Positions 14,418 to 21,770 of a DNA stretch of 28,686 bases are shown here, piece by piece (the stretch's first letter is position 1; each line of letters opens with the position of its first letter). A program made the position numbers and the translations under genes. Under the pieces are notes generated by a model. It was not told the DNA's origin. It was given only the letters and a program-made list of their open reading frames with translations, and made no database searches. Source of the stretch: Ruminococcus sp. (GTDB lineage Bacteria > Bacillota > Clostridia > Oscillospirales > Ruminococcaceae); the NCBI GenBank assembly GCA_023667165.1, contig JAMPAO010000024.1, positions 1-28,686 of the forward strand, read 5' to 3'.

Positions 14418-15973
14418 TACGCCTCACCGCCTTCCTCTTCCGATGCTTCCTCTTCCTCTTCGCCCGTATCGACCTCGTTGGGTCTGTCGTTGAAGGATAT
14501 CTGGAACTCATAGGATTCTTCGTCTACTATCTCGCCCTCGGAGTTTGCTTCGCCGGTTACCGACGTAAATCCGGTATATGTGATATTATCGAACATATCC
14601 AGATCGTAGATCGCCATAACAGCCTCGTCGGGATCGGCGTTATCGCCCGCAATGCACGTGATGATGAAATAACCCTCTCCGTAATTGATAACGGAAATAG
14701 CGCAGTTGTGGCTTTCCACAGCCTCGGAGATAGTATCTATGGTATCTATGGTGAGATCTTTCTTTGTGGCGAAGTTGTAGACCGCCATGTCGAGATCCGT
14801 TTTATACAAAGCAAGCTTTTCTATTTTATTCTCCGTATCCGTGACCTCCGCAAGGGTTTCCACGACCTCCGTACTGTTCATCCACTCGTCGATATCCGCG
14901 ATCTTCTGATCCGTGCTGTTTATGGCGTTGGAGAAGCCTGCAAATACAGCCGCCACCACTGCCGCCGAAAGCACTACCGCTCCGCCGAGAGCGCCCAGGA
15001 ACGAACCGCCCGCTTCCGTCTTTCCGGCGGAGGAGTCCGTTTCGAGAAGATTGATACGGTCCGTGTTCTTATCGCTTCTGAACATGGCTCCGATAGCGTT
15101 GGCATACGCCTGGAACTCGATGTTCTCATATCCGGAGATATTGTTGGGAACGCCCATAAGGCTTGTGGAGATGTCCATGCCCTCCAAAGCGTTGGTAAGG
15201 CGTATGTACTCTGTGGTATCGCCGTAGAAAACAACGTTCTGGATAGGATTATCCATATTTCTGGACTTGTGGAACTGGATCATTCTGTAGATGTTCTCGT
15301 TTACAGCCTCGTAAACGTAATCCTCGGAATTATCGTAGTCCACGGCGTCGATGGAAGCAAATCTCGAGAATGAAAGCTGTCCGCCCTCGTAAAGGTTAAG
15401 GCTTACGAAGTTGGGGTCGACCTGAACCACCAGCATGGGCATCTTAGCGAGAACCTTTCTGTCGCTGAGAATGATCTTGGAAATAGCGTTACAGGAAACC
15501 GAAACGGATTTCAAGGAGATCGAAAGCATCTGGAAGACCTTTCTGTAGCAGTCGACCACCTCAAACGGACAGGCTGTAGCCAGTATCTTCATAGCCTGGC
15601 TTCCGTCCTGCTCCACCTCTCCCGCGATGGAGTAGGAAATGGAGTATTCCTCAGCAATACCCATCTGGTGCTGCATCTGGTTGGTTACCATGGTCAGCAG
15701 AGCGGTACTTGTCTTAGCCTTGGGGATAACAAGCTCCTTGAATATGACAAGGTTGGAGGAAAGGGTAACTACCGCTTCCTTGTCGTCCATACGCCTTGCC
15801 TTGAGCTCGTCGTTAATAATGGTTGCCATTTTGGGAATATCTTTTATATGACCGTTTACGATCAGACCCTCGCTGAGATCGATTGTAGAAGCGGAAGATA
15901 CTCTGATCTTGCCTCTCGACTCAGTGCCGCGGATAATGCGGACGTGTCTGTCAGTAATATCAAATGAAAGCAT
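14417..15973 (-). CDS. pilMN: PilM-PilN fusion protein
   Basis: A 518-aa protein that joins two T4P scaffold proteins. Residues 1-300 are actin-like PilM (MLSFDITDRHVRIIRG, later VVQVDPNFVSLNLYEGG and VVFYGDTTEYIRL, and the final AYANAIGAMFR). Directly after comes DRINLLETD (305-313), the PilN cytoplasmic motif that normally binds PilM in trans, then a TM segment (about 325-347) and an extracytoplasmic PilN-like domain with an acidic tail (about 500-518). Start: a GTG at 15982 is inside the GAGGTG ribosome site, so ATG 15973 is used. Fused pilMN genes are known in clostridia such as Clostridioides difficile (from memory), so the fusion is a lineage trait. Confidence 0.92.
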   Translation of the reverse strand: MLSFDITDRHVRIIRGTESRGKIRVSSASTIDLSEGLIVNGHIKDIPKMATIINDELKARRMDDKEAVVTLSSNLVIFKELVIPKAKTSTALLTMVTNQMQHQMGIAEEYSISYSIAGEVEQDGSQAMKILATACPFEVVDCYRKVFQMLSISLKSVSVSCNAISKIILSDRKVLAKMPMLVVQVDPNFVSLNLYEGGQLSFSRFASIDAVDYDNSEDYVYEAVNENIYRMIQFHKSRNMDNPIQNVVFYGDTTEYIRLTNALEGMDISTSLMGVPNNISGYENIEFQAYANAIGAMFRSDKNTDRINLLETDSSAGKTEAGGSFLGALGGAVVLSAAVVAAVFAGFSNAINSTDQKIADIDEWMNSTEVVETLAEVTDTENKIEKLALYKTDLDMAVYNFATKKDLTIDTIDTISEAVESHNCAISVINYGEGYFIITCIAGDNADPDEAVMAIYDLDMFDNITYTGFTSVTGEANSEGEIVDEESYEFQISFNDRPNEVDTGEEEEEASEEEGGEA

Positions 15974-16128
15974 TCTCTTCACCTCACTAAAAATTTATAT
16001 ATTTTGCAGGATCCCCCGCAGTGACACTGCCGCAGGACTTAAAGCGATCGCCGCCCCGCAGCGGTAAATGCTGCAATTTAACGGGAAATACGCGTTTTTC
16101 CGCCGTTCCCCGAAAGAAACGTTCCTTA
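15974..16128 (-). other. pilC-pilMN spacer
   Basis: About 150 bp without a gene. It holds a perfect 13-bp palindrome (16018-16030, GCAGTGACACTGC) and other GC-rich dyads but no clear promoter or terminator. Confidence 0.4.
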
Positions 16129-17322
16129 TTATGTAAGGTTGCCCATGGAGTTGTAGATTGCGGGAAGGATACCTGCGATTACCGCACCGATACATACGCC
16201 CATGAATATGATCATTACAGGCTCGATAAGACTTACCAGACGGGTAACGGCTTCGTCCGCCTCTTCCTGATAGAACGCCGCGGATTTTGCAAGAATGCTG
16301 TCAAGGGCGCCGGATTCCTCTCCGACGTAAATGATCGATGTGAACATCGACTCGAATATGCCCGTCCTCTGAATGGATACGGAAAGAGCCTCGCCCTGCT
16401 TTACCTCGTCTATGACGGTTTCAAACTTCTTTGAAACATATAGGTTATTGAGGATATTGGAGGATTTCGCAAGGCACTCTACCATCGGAAGTCCCGAAGA
16501 ATAAAGAGAAGCAAGGGTAGAGCCGAAGCGCGCGGTGTATATTTTTACCACCAAAGGACCTACCGGCTTCATCTTAACGATGAGCTGGTCGAATTTGTAT
16601 CTGACGTCGGGTATTTTAAGAGAATACTTGATAACGAATACCAAAGCGGCAACAGCCAGTATAATCACCCACCAGTATTTCTTTATACCGTCGGAAAGAC
16701 TGAAAAGAAAGCCTGTCAGGCCTTTCATGTCCTCCTCCGTCAACATGTCCTTGAACGTAGGCATGATAAAGGTAAACATGATAATAACGATAGCCACGCA
16801 AAGTACGGCCAGAATGATAGGATATGTCAGAGAACTCTTGATCTTGCCGTTGAGCTTTGCGTCGTTTGCGTACTGATCCTCCATCTTCTTCATTACCATG
16901 TCCAGATTACCGGAGGATTCTCCCGCCTGCACCATTGATAAGTAGAAGTTCGGGAAAGCATCTCCCTGTCCCTTGATAGCGTCGGAGAAAGAAGTACCCT
17001 TTTGAACCTCTTCGTAGATCTCGCGGTAGATCTGCTTGGGTCCCTCCTTGACCTGCTCTCTCTGCATGATGTCCAAAGCCTTTACCAAAGTAAGACCGGA
17101 TGTGATCATTGCAGACATCTGACGGCAGTCGTACGCCAGTTCCTTTGTCGTGAACTTATGCAGATTTTTTCCCGTTCCGCCCTTGGTTTCCTTGTAGCTC
17201 GAGCAGAACAGACCTTTTTCATGGATCTTTTCCAGGAAATCGTTTACGTCTTCGGCGTTCATTTTCTGATTTTTGACGGTATTGCCCTGAACGTCTGTAG
17301 CCGTATAGATAAAAGTCTTCAT
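16129..17322 (-). CDS. pilC: PilC-type inner membrane platform protein
   Basis: Polytopic membrane protein on which PilB and PilT act. The 397-aa protein starts MKTFIYTATDVQGN, the usual PilC opening, and has two GspF/T2SSF domains, each with the signature seen as VQAGESSGNLDMVM (about 135) and VGEESGALDSIL (about 340). TM segments lie near 170-192, 222-245 and 370-392. Length is normal. The start at 17322 has GGAGGTG 10 nt upstream; in-frame codons further upstream run through the promoter and are not coding. It is the first gene of the long pilus operon that ends at 9094. Confidence 0.94.
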   Translation of the reverse strand: MKTFIYTATDVQGNTVKNQKMNAEDVNDFLEKIHEKGLFCSSYKETKGGTGKNLHKFTTKELAYDCRQMSAMITSGLTLVKALDIMQREQVKEGPKQIYREIYEEVQKGTSFSDAIKGQGDAFPNFYLSMVQAGESSGNLDMVMKKMEDQYANDAKLNGKIKSSLTYPIILAVLCVAIVIIMFTFIMPTFKDMLTEEDMKGLTGFLFSLSDGIKKYWWVIILAVAALVFVIKYSLKIPDVRYKFDQLIVKMKPVGPLVVKIYTARFGSTLASLYSSGLPMVECLAKSSNILNNLYVSKKFETVIDEVKQGEALSVSIQRTGIFESMFTSIIYVGEESGALDSILAKSAAFYQEEADEAVTRLVSLIEPVMIIFMGVCIGAVIAGILPAIYNSMGNLT

Positions 17323-17410
17323 AAGATTGTGACACCTCCGAATAATAAAATAAACGTTATACCGAAAAGCGATCGGAAAACTCTCACGCGTTTCTAATAC
17401 TACTATATTT

Positions 17411-17439
17411 ATTATATCATTTTGACTAATAATTAGCAA
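17411..17439 (-). promoter_or_regulatory. pilC operon promoter
   Basis: On the minus strand TTGCTA (17434-17439) and TATAAT (17411-17416) are 17 bp apart. The -35 is weak, and three TTGGTTA-type repeats lie immediately upstream, which suggests an activator-dependent promoter. The leader would be about 80 nt. Confidence 0.7.
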
Positions 17440-17448
17440 TATGTTAAT

Positions 17449-17490
17449 TTAACCAAATTGTAACCAATTATTATGACCTTTTAACCAAAA
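17449..17490 (-). repeat. three phased TTGGTTA direct repeats upstream of pilC promoter
   Basis: The plus strand reads TTAACCAAA at 17449, GTAACCAAT at 17460 and TTAACCAAA at 17481. The AACC cores are at 17451, 17462 and 17483, so spacings are 11 and 21 bp, one and two helical turns. The nearest repeat ends about 10 bp from the -35. This is the geometry of a direct-repeat activator site. Confidence 0.6.
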
Positions 17491-17606
17491 CCGACAGTTT
17501 TTTAAGGTTTAGGTTGTATAAAAGGATTATCAAATATTATTTCTTTTCATTTTGGTAATATTGCCGAAATAATTATTGTAATAATTTCACTTTTTAAAGT
17601 CCCGCT

Positions 17607-18059
17607 TTACATTCGTCTGCTTTTGCCCCCCTTCCTGTGGTAGCTGTTGAAGTCGAATTTGGTGACGCCGCAGATAAAATCCATCATATCCCCGCTCATT
17701 TTCATCAGCAGGCTCATGGTTTCCCCGCTTATCTCCAGCGGAATATCGGCGGGGTACCTGGTTTCGATGTAATATCTGTTAAGCACGGCGCTCTCGTCGA
17801 TCCATTGTATAAATCCGCTGTCCATCATGGCTGCCTGCTTGCACAGCCACGTAAGGTTATGACCGTCAAGGAGCTTTCTGCTCTTGAACAGCAAATACCC
17901 TTTCAGAGCCTTTTCAATGCACTGCTGGCAGTGGAACGCCGCGGCGTAATACAGCACAGGCTCGCCGCACAGCTTTTCCGAAGCCGTTCTGTCGAGAGCC
18001 GCGTGATATATCCAGTCGTAATACCGCTTGCTGTCGCTTTTTCTGCTACTCCTTGACAT
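17607..18059 (-). CDS. HEPN-domain protein
   Basis: A 150-aa helical protein. FHCQQCIEKALKGYLLFKSRKLLDGHNLTWL resembles the core HEPN motif (AAEKALKALL ... HDL), and R61-x5-H67 fits the Rx4-6H motif of HEPN ribonucleases. Many HEPN proteins pair with a minimal nucleotidyltransferase, either as RNase toxin and antitoxin (HepT/MntA) or as non-toxic partners. Here the upstream gene is such a partner and overlaps this gene by 14 nt, so the two are coupled. The tyrosine-containing RX4HXY of classical HepT is not complete (HNL in place of HxY). ATG 18059 is chosen because GGTGA lies 8-9 nt upstream and longer starts lie within the partner gene. RNase activity is inferred only. Confidence 0.78.
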   Translation of the reverse strand: MSRSSRKSDSKRYYDWIYHAALDRTASEKLCGEPVLYYAAAFHCQQCIEKALKGYLLFKSRKLLDGHNLTWLCKQAAMMDSGFIQWIDESAVLNRYYIETRYPADIPLEISGETMSLLMKMSGDMMDFICGVTKFDFNSYHRKGGKSRRM

Positions 18060-18363
18060 ATAGCCGTTCACCGCCGTTCTCCACTCTGTAGGCAAAGGAG
18101 CAGTCGTCCTCGGAGCAGTCGTTCCAGTCGCTGATGCTGTATACGATAAAATCGCAGGGCACGGGACTGTCAATGCTCAGCAGCAGCCTGGCCTCCGCCC
18201 GATCGGGATCCTCTTCATCGGAGATCACCACGCACAGCTTAAGGCTTGTTGTCGCCCCCGCAGTATTGGTCTTGCGCGAAAACAGGAAAATCATGTAAGG
18301 GTCGCAAAGCTCCTTTATTTTTTCGGTGATATCCGAAACGAGCTTATCGGGTGACATTGACAT
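18046..18363 (-). CDS. degenerate minimal nucleotidyltransferase (MNT-fold) partner
   Basis: A 105-aa protein that aligns by eye along the whole MNT fold: KIKELCDPYMIFLF, then a strand-turn region, CVVISDEEDPDRAEARL, PCDFIVYSISDW and the end SFAYRVENGGERLY, which matches the usual SFLYRALREGRVLY. The active-site motif is lost: the expected FGSRARG reads FSRKTNT (28-34), and the two metal aspartates of SDIDLLV are Ser40 and Lys42; only the third, Asp71, remains. It should therefore not transfer nucleotides and may act as a binding partner of the HEPN protein. AGGAG lies 7 nt before ATG 18363, behind a strong promoter. Confidence 0.7.
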   Translation of the reverse strand: MSMSPDKLVSDITEKIKELCDPYMIFLFSRKTNTAGATTSLKLCVVISDEEDPDRAEARLLLSIDSPVPCDFIVYSISDWNDCSEDDCSFAYRVENGGERLYVKE

Positions 18364-18453
18364 AAAACCGCTCCTTTTCCCGAACCGGTCGGGCCGTTAT
18401 TCAGACCGCCGCCGAAAAAGCCATTTCCCCTCCGCAGTCAGCCGTATGTTTCT

Positions 18454-18482
18454 ATTATATACAAAATAAACATAAAAGTCAA
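18454..18482 (-). promoter_or_regulatory. promoter of the MNT/HEPN operon
   Basis: On the minus strand TTGACT (18477-18482) and TATAAT (18454-18459) are 17 bp apart, the same hexamers as the pilin promoter. Divergent from mrp. Confidence 0.8.
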
Positions 18483-18613
18483 TACATTATTTGATTTTTA
18501 GGTTATTTTCACTGTAAAAAGCAGAAAAAAAGAGCATAATTACCAAAAAACAGCAAAATCCTCGGCTGCATACAAAATTTACGTACCGTTCCCGCAGAAA
18601 AGCTCTCCGCCAT

Positions 18614-18642
18614 TTGACATTTGCGGAAAAAAAGGGTATAAT
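18614..18642 (+). promoter_or_regulatory. mrp promoter
   Basis: A perfect consensus: TTGACA (18614-18619), TATAAT (18637-18642), spacer 17 bp. The region 18483-18613 between the two divergent promoters holds no gene. Confidence 0.85.
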
Positions 18643-18707
18643 TAAAATACAGCGTAAAATGCGGGTACGAGCGCCCGCCAAACTTTAAACCGAAAGGGTG
18701 TTTTATA

Positions 18708-19550
18708 ATGAGCGAATGTTCGCATGACTGCTCATCCTGCGGTTCCGACTGCGGTGAGAGAACGTCCCCTCAAAGCTTTATAGAAAAGCTGGGAGAGGGC
18801 AGCAGCGTTAAAAAGGTAATAGGTATCGTCAGCGGCAAGGGCGGCGTGGGAAAGACCCTGGTAACAGGCATTCTTGCGGCTCAGTTTGCGAAAAAGGGCT
18901 TCCGCACCGCGGTTCTGGACGCCGATATCACGGGACCCTCCGTGCCTAAGATGTTCGGGATAAACGGCAGAGCCATAGGTACGGATAAAGGACTTATCCC
19001 CATGAAAAGCAGCGGCGGAGTGGATATCATGAGCATAAACCTGCTGCTGGAAAACCCCACCGATCCCGTTATATGGCGGGGACCCGTCATCGCGGGAGTG
19101 GTAAAGCAGTTCTGGAACGAGGTCATATGGGACGATATCGACTATATGTTCGTTGATATGCCTCCCGGAACGGGCGACGTTCCCCTTACGGTATTCCAGT
19201 CGATCCCTCTTGACGGTATTATAATAGTAACCTCTCCGCAGGATCTCGTATCAATGATCGTCGGCAAGGCAGTGGGCATGGCTAATATGATGAATATCCC
19301 CATATTGGGTATAGTTGAGAATATGAGCTACACCGAATGCCCCGACTGCGGAAAGAAGATCTATTTGTACGGCGAGAGCCATCTGAAGGAAACGGCTGCG
19401 GAGTACGGTCTTGAAATCCTCGGCAGACTTCCCGTAGATCCGAAGATCGCCTCCGCCTGCGACAGCGGCAGGATCGAGGAGCTGGAGGACAAATGGCTTT
19501 CCGGCGCCGTGGCTGCCGCAGAAAAGGCGGAATACAGTCCGAAGCAATAA
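18708..19550 (+). CDS. mrp: Mrp/NBP35-family Fe-S carrier ATPase
   Basis: A 280-aa P-loop ATPase that carries or delivers iron-sulfur clusters to apoproteins. The N-terminus has four cysteines (C4, C8, C11, C15), as in NBP35-like proteins; the deviant Walker A is GKGGVGKT (43-50); VDMPPGTGD (149-157) is the family signature; CPDC (211-214) is the cluster-bridging pair at the dimer interface. The start has AAAGGGTG 7 nt upstream and a perfect promoter. It stands alone between two terminated units. Distinction from MinD/ParA is clear from the CPDC and PPGTGD motifs. The target proteins cannot be seen here. Confidence 0.93.
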   Translation: MSECSHDCSSCGSDCGERTSPQSFIEKLGEGSSVKKVIGIVSGKGGVGKTLVTGILAAQFAKKGFRTAVLDADITGPSVPKMFGINGRAIGTDKGLIPMKSSGGVDIMSINLLLENPTDPVIWRGPVIAGVVKQFWNEVIWDDIDYMFVDMPPGTGDVPLTVFQSIPLDGIIIVTSPQDLVSMIVGKAVGMANMMNIPILGIVENMSYTECPDCGKKIYLYGESHLKETAAEYGLEILGRLPVDPKIASACDSGRIEELEDKWLSGAVAAAEKAEYSPKQ

Positions 19551-19616
19551 TTTTTTACCGAAACAGAGCACAAAATCGGCTCCGCAGGCAAGAGCTTCAA
19601 GCCTGTGCTTGATATG

Positions 19617-19684
19617 ATTTAAGGCAATACCGCGCAAAGACGTTAGCCGTTCTTTGTGCGGTATTGCCCTCTTTATTTTAAATT
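19617..19684. repeat. palindromic repeat, also mrp terminator
   Basis: An 18-bp stem (19623-19640 with 19651-19668, one G-T pair) with a 10-nt loop, followed by CTCTTTATTTT on the plus strand, so it can terminate mrp. The left arm, ATTTAAGGCAATACCGC, and the right arm, TTTGTGCGGTATTGCC, recur as a single half copy at 20362-20383. This suggests it is a member of a repeated extragenic element and not only a terminator. Confidence 0.7.
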
Positions 19685-19729
19685 TAAACCTCGGGTGAAT
19701 AACCGCGCAGGATTGGGATCTGCCCGTAT

Positions 19730-20230
19730 TCACAGCTCAAAAAGTCCCTTTTCAAGCTTTTTCATACCGTCTGCACCCACAAAAACGGGGAATTTCCCGG
19801 TAAGCCGGCAGGTCTGACCGTTAAGCATACCGGTATGATAGGAAATATGTCTGAACTGCATCAATACAAGCTCCAGCCTTGTATAGGGGCAGCCTTCGGG
19901 GCATTCGTCAAGCATTCGGTCATCAAGGGAATCAAGATAATCAAAGGTTTTCGCCTTTACCCTTTCCAGGTAATCCAAAAGCTCTTCGTCGCTCAGTACC
20001 GACGAGCAGGGATTATCGGGATTATCCATACCATCCTCGTGAATATCCGGTTCATCAAAAACGAAAGGGTTAAAAAACCACTTGTCCGCCGAATGAATTG
20101 TATGATATACATATCTCCAGGCAGGGACGCCGCACACAAGAGCGCCGCGGTCATACGTCTTTACGGCGGTTTCGAGATTGGTAAAATTGGGAATTACCTG
20201 TTTCTTTATCATTTCGCAGACCCTGCGCAT
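19730..20230 (-). CDS. DinB-superfamily protein
   Basis: A 166-aa four-helix-bundle protein of the DinB/YfiT type, which bind a divalent metal through three histidines; some are thiol transferases, most are uncharacterised. Visible are TIHSADKW in helix 2 and FRHISYHTGML near the C-terminus, which together can supply the metal-binding histidines. MRRVCEMIKKQVIPNF opens the protein; ATG 20230 has AGGAG 9 nt upstream, while the longer in-frame upstream region overlaps the promoter. It has its own promoter and is bracketed by copies of one repeat. Substrate unknown. Confidence 0.78.
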   Translation of the reverse strand: MRRVCEMIKKQVIPNFTNLETAVKTYDRGALVCGVPAWRYVYHTIHSADKWFFNPFVFDEPDIHEDGMDNPDNPCSSVLSDEELLDYLERVKAKTFDYLDSLDDRMLDECPEGCPYTRLELVLMQFRHISYHTGMLNGQTCRLTGKFPVFVGADGMKKLEKGLFEL

Positions 20231-20326
20231 AATGATCATCTCCTGTTTATGGTAATTTTTTCTTTGTCCGTACTTGCGGCAGTTCACCGTTTGGAACGGA
20301 AAGGTCCGGCTGTCGTTAATGCTTTT

Positions 20327-20355
20327 ATTATACACCTTTTTCTTTAATTCGTCAA
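20327..20355 (-). promoter_or_regulatory. promoter of the DinB-like gene
   Basis: On the minus strand TTGACG (20350-20355) and TATAAT (20327-20332) are 17 bp apart. The -35 is only about 7 bp inside the repeat copy at 20362-20383, so the repeat and promoter may have moved as one piece. Confidence 0.7.
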
Positions 20356-20361
20356 GCGTTT

Positions 20362-20383
20362 TTTGTGCGGTGTTGCCTTAAAT
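20362..20383 (-). repeat. half copy of the palindromic repeat
   Basis: The minus strand reads ATTTAAGGCAACACCGCACAAA, differing at two positions from 19617-19638. It is inverted relative to that arm, so the pair encloses a 767-bp unit containing the DinB-like gene and its promoter. No hairpin partner is seen at this side. Confidence 0.6.
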
Positions 20384-20444
20384 TTCGGACATTTGGCAGC
20401 TTTCTTTTTTCAAAATTGATTTTGTGAATTTTTGTAAAAAAGCA

Positions 20445-20473
20445 TTGATTTTTCGGCGGATATGTGATATACT
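20445..20473 (+). promoter_or_regulatory. promoter of the orphan gene
   Basis: TTGATT (20445-20450) and TATACT (20468-20473) are 17 bp apart. The predicted leader is about 145 nt and contains a short hairpin (CCGCA...TGCGG near 20508-20525) and repeated GATCATT words; no riboswitch class is recognised. Confidence 0.6.
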
Positions 20474-20624
20474 AAATAATAGCGCTAATTCGCAAACAGC
20501 ATGATAACCGCAGCGGAATATGCGGAATCGTTCGGAGATCATTGCGGATCATTCAAATTTAACCGAGGATTTTTAGAGATTGCAGAAAGGCTCTCAGAGA
20601 AAGTCCGGAATTGGAGGAAATACC

Positions 20625-21599
20625 ATGCCTTACCCTATCATAACACCGGCGTTTTACCGGGAGCTTACCGGAAACGCCGACCCTGAAAGCTCGGAGACCA
20701 AGTACAGCGTACTTATGACGCCGGCGGCGGTGGAATATATATTCCCTTTGAATCAAGAATCCGTTGTCAGAAAGCTGATGAGCATTTCCGATACTATGGA
20801 ATATAAAATGATAACCCTTAAACCGGAAGAAGAGGCGGAATATTCCAAGCGCGGGGAGGAGCTTATCGAGAAAAATCCCGTGCTGAAGAATTACTGGACG
20901 CTCAAGACCGTTACAATGAACATTCTCCAGAACAGAAACTATGCTTTTGAAAAGAGAATGCTCCTTATGAACTTTGTTTACAAAACCGTTCAAGGTATGC
21001 TCGACAAGCTTAAAGAAGAGCATATCGTTCCCTTTACGTCGGAATTTATGCGCAGTCCCGAACACCCCGACGTTATGAAGTATTTCGAGGAGATACGCCC
21101 CAATTTCGCCTACAGTCTGTGCGACGGACTGTCCTTTATCCGCACCATGCCCGACGCGGACGGATTCGGCGAAGTCAGAGAAGACGTGTTTGCCAACGCG
21201 GGATGCGATATCGGCATGAAGGATTTCAAGTTTGACGAAAGCAGATATCTGCCCATGAAAAAGGCTTACTATGAGGATTTCCTGAAGGGCAGAGAACATT
21301 ATATAGAGAACATAATGATAAATTATGTGTGGACATACTGTATGCCCTATGCGGACTTCAACATGACGCTGTGGGATAATTTTGTGTTCTACAATACGCT
21401 GTTCAATACCGTAAAGGTAATGCTCACCTGCTACACCTTTGACAAGCAGAACAAGGACGAGGCGTTCGTAAAAGCGGTAACGGCGTTTGACGACTCTCTC
21501 AGAGCGACGGACGGAAATATCGTCAGCCGTATCGTTAACGCAAACGTAAAAGAGGGTCTGGCAAACAACGGTGATATGGCTATTCTGGCAATGAGCTGA
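20625..21599 (+). CDS. protein of unknown function
   Basis: A 324-aa soluble-looking protein that I do not recognise. It has no signal peptide or TM segment and no nucleotide-binding loop. It reads as mostly helical, rich in Phe, Tyr and Met, with stretches such as ENPVLKNYWTLKTVTMNILQN and IENIMINYVWTYCMPYADFN giving an amphipathic pattern. GGAGG lies 7 nt before ATG 20625; a TTG/ATG-like extension upstream (from 20580) lacks a ribosome site. It is monocistronic, with promoter 20445-20473 and a terminator around 21660-21706. The clean translation signals and long frame make a real gene likely. Confidence 0.85.
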   Translation: MPYPIITPAFYRELTGNADPESSETKYSVLMTPAAVEYIFPLNQESVVRKLMSISDTMEYKMITLKPEEEAEYSKRGEELIEKNPVLKNYWTLKTVTMNILQNRNYAFEKRMLLMNFVYKTVQGMLDKLKEEHIVPFTSEFMRSPEHPDVMKYFEEIRPNFAYSLCDGLSFIRTMPDADGFGEVREDVFANAGCDIGMKDFKFDESRYLPMKKAYYEDFLKGREHYIENIMINYVWTYCMPYADFNMTLWDNFVFYNTLFNTVKVMLTCYTFDKQNKDEAFVKAVTAFDDSLRATDGNIVSRIVNANVKEGLANNGDMAILAMS

Positions 21600-21656
21600 C
21601 GCGTTCGGAAACGGAAAGCATGACCCGAAAAAGACAAATGTCCGGATAGAGGCAGG

Positions 21657-21706
21657 AGGCAGGAGAAACGATCCCAAAGCTCCCGTTTCCCGCCTTTCTT
21701 TTTTTG
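21657..21706 (+). terminator. terminator of the orphan gene
   Basis: GGAGAAACG (21662-21670) pairs imperfectly with CGTTTCCC (21684-21691), followed by CGCCTTTCTTTTTTT. The stem is bulged but the T tract is long. Confidence 0.65.
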
Positions 21707-21770
21707 ACGGGCGGGATCTCGGCGTTTTGCCGCCGCTGGAAATTTACATAATCGAAAGGAACGGATACTG

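Noticed and set aside
17277..17288. Another copy of the GGTATTGCC repeat inside pilC
   Set aside because: Only a nine-base match within codons for a conserved stretch; flanks do not match the repeat.
17530..17606. Terminator after the HEPN gene
   Set aside because: AT-rich imperfect dyads only, with no GC-rich stem and no clear U tract, so I do not call one.
20559..21677. 372-codon minus-strand frame opposite the orphan gene
   Set aside because: It lacks a ribosome site and runs through the terminator and promoter signals of the plus-strand gene, which has good translation signals.
21689..21716. Terminator hairpin CCCGCC/GGGCGG with the T tract in its loop
   Set aside because: The T run would be in the loop, not after the stem; the upstream GAAACG/CGTTTC stem followed by T is the better reading.
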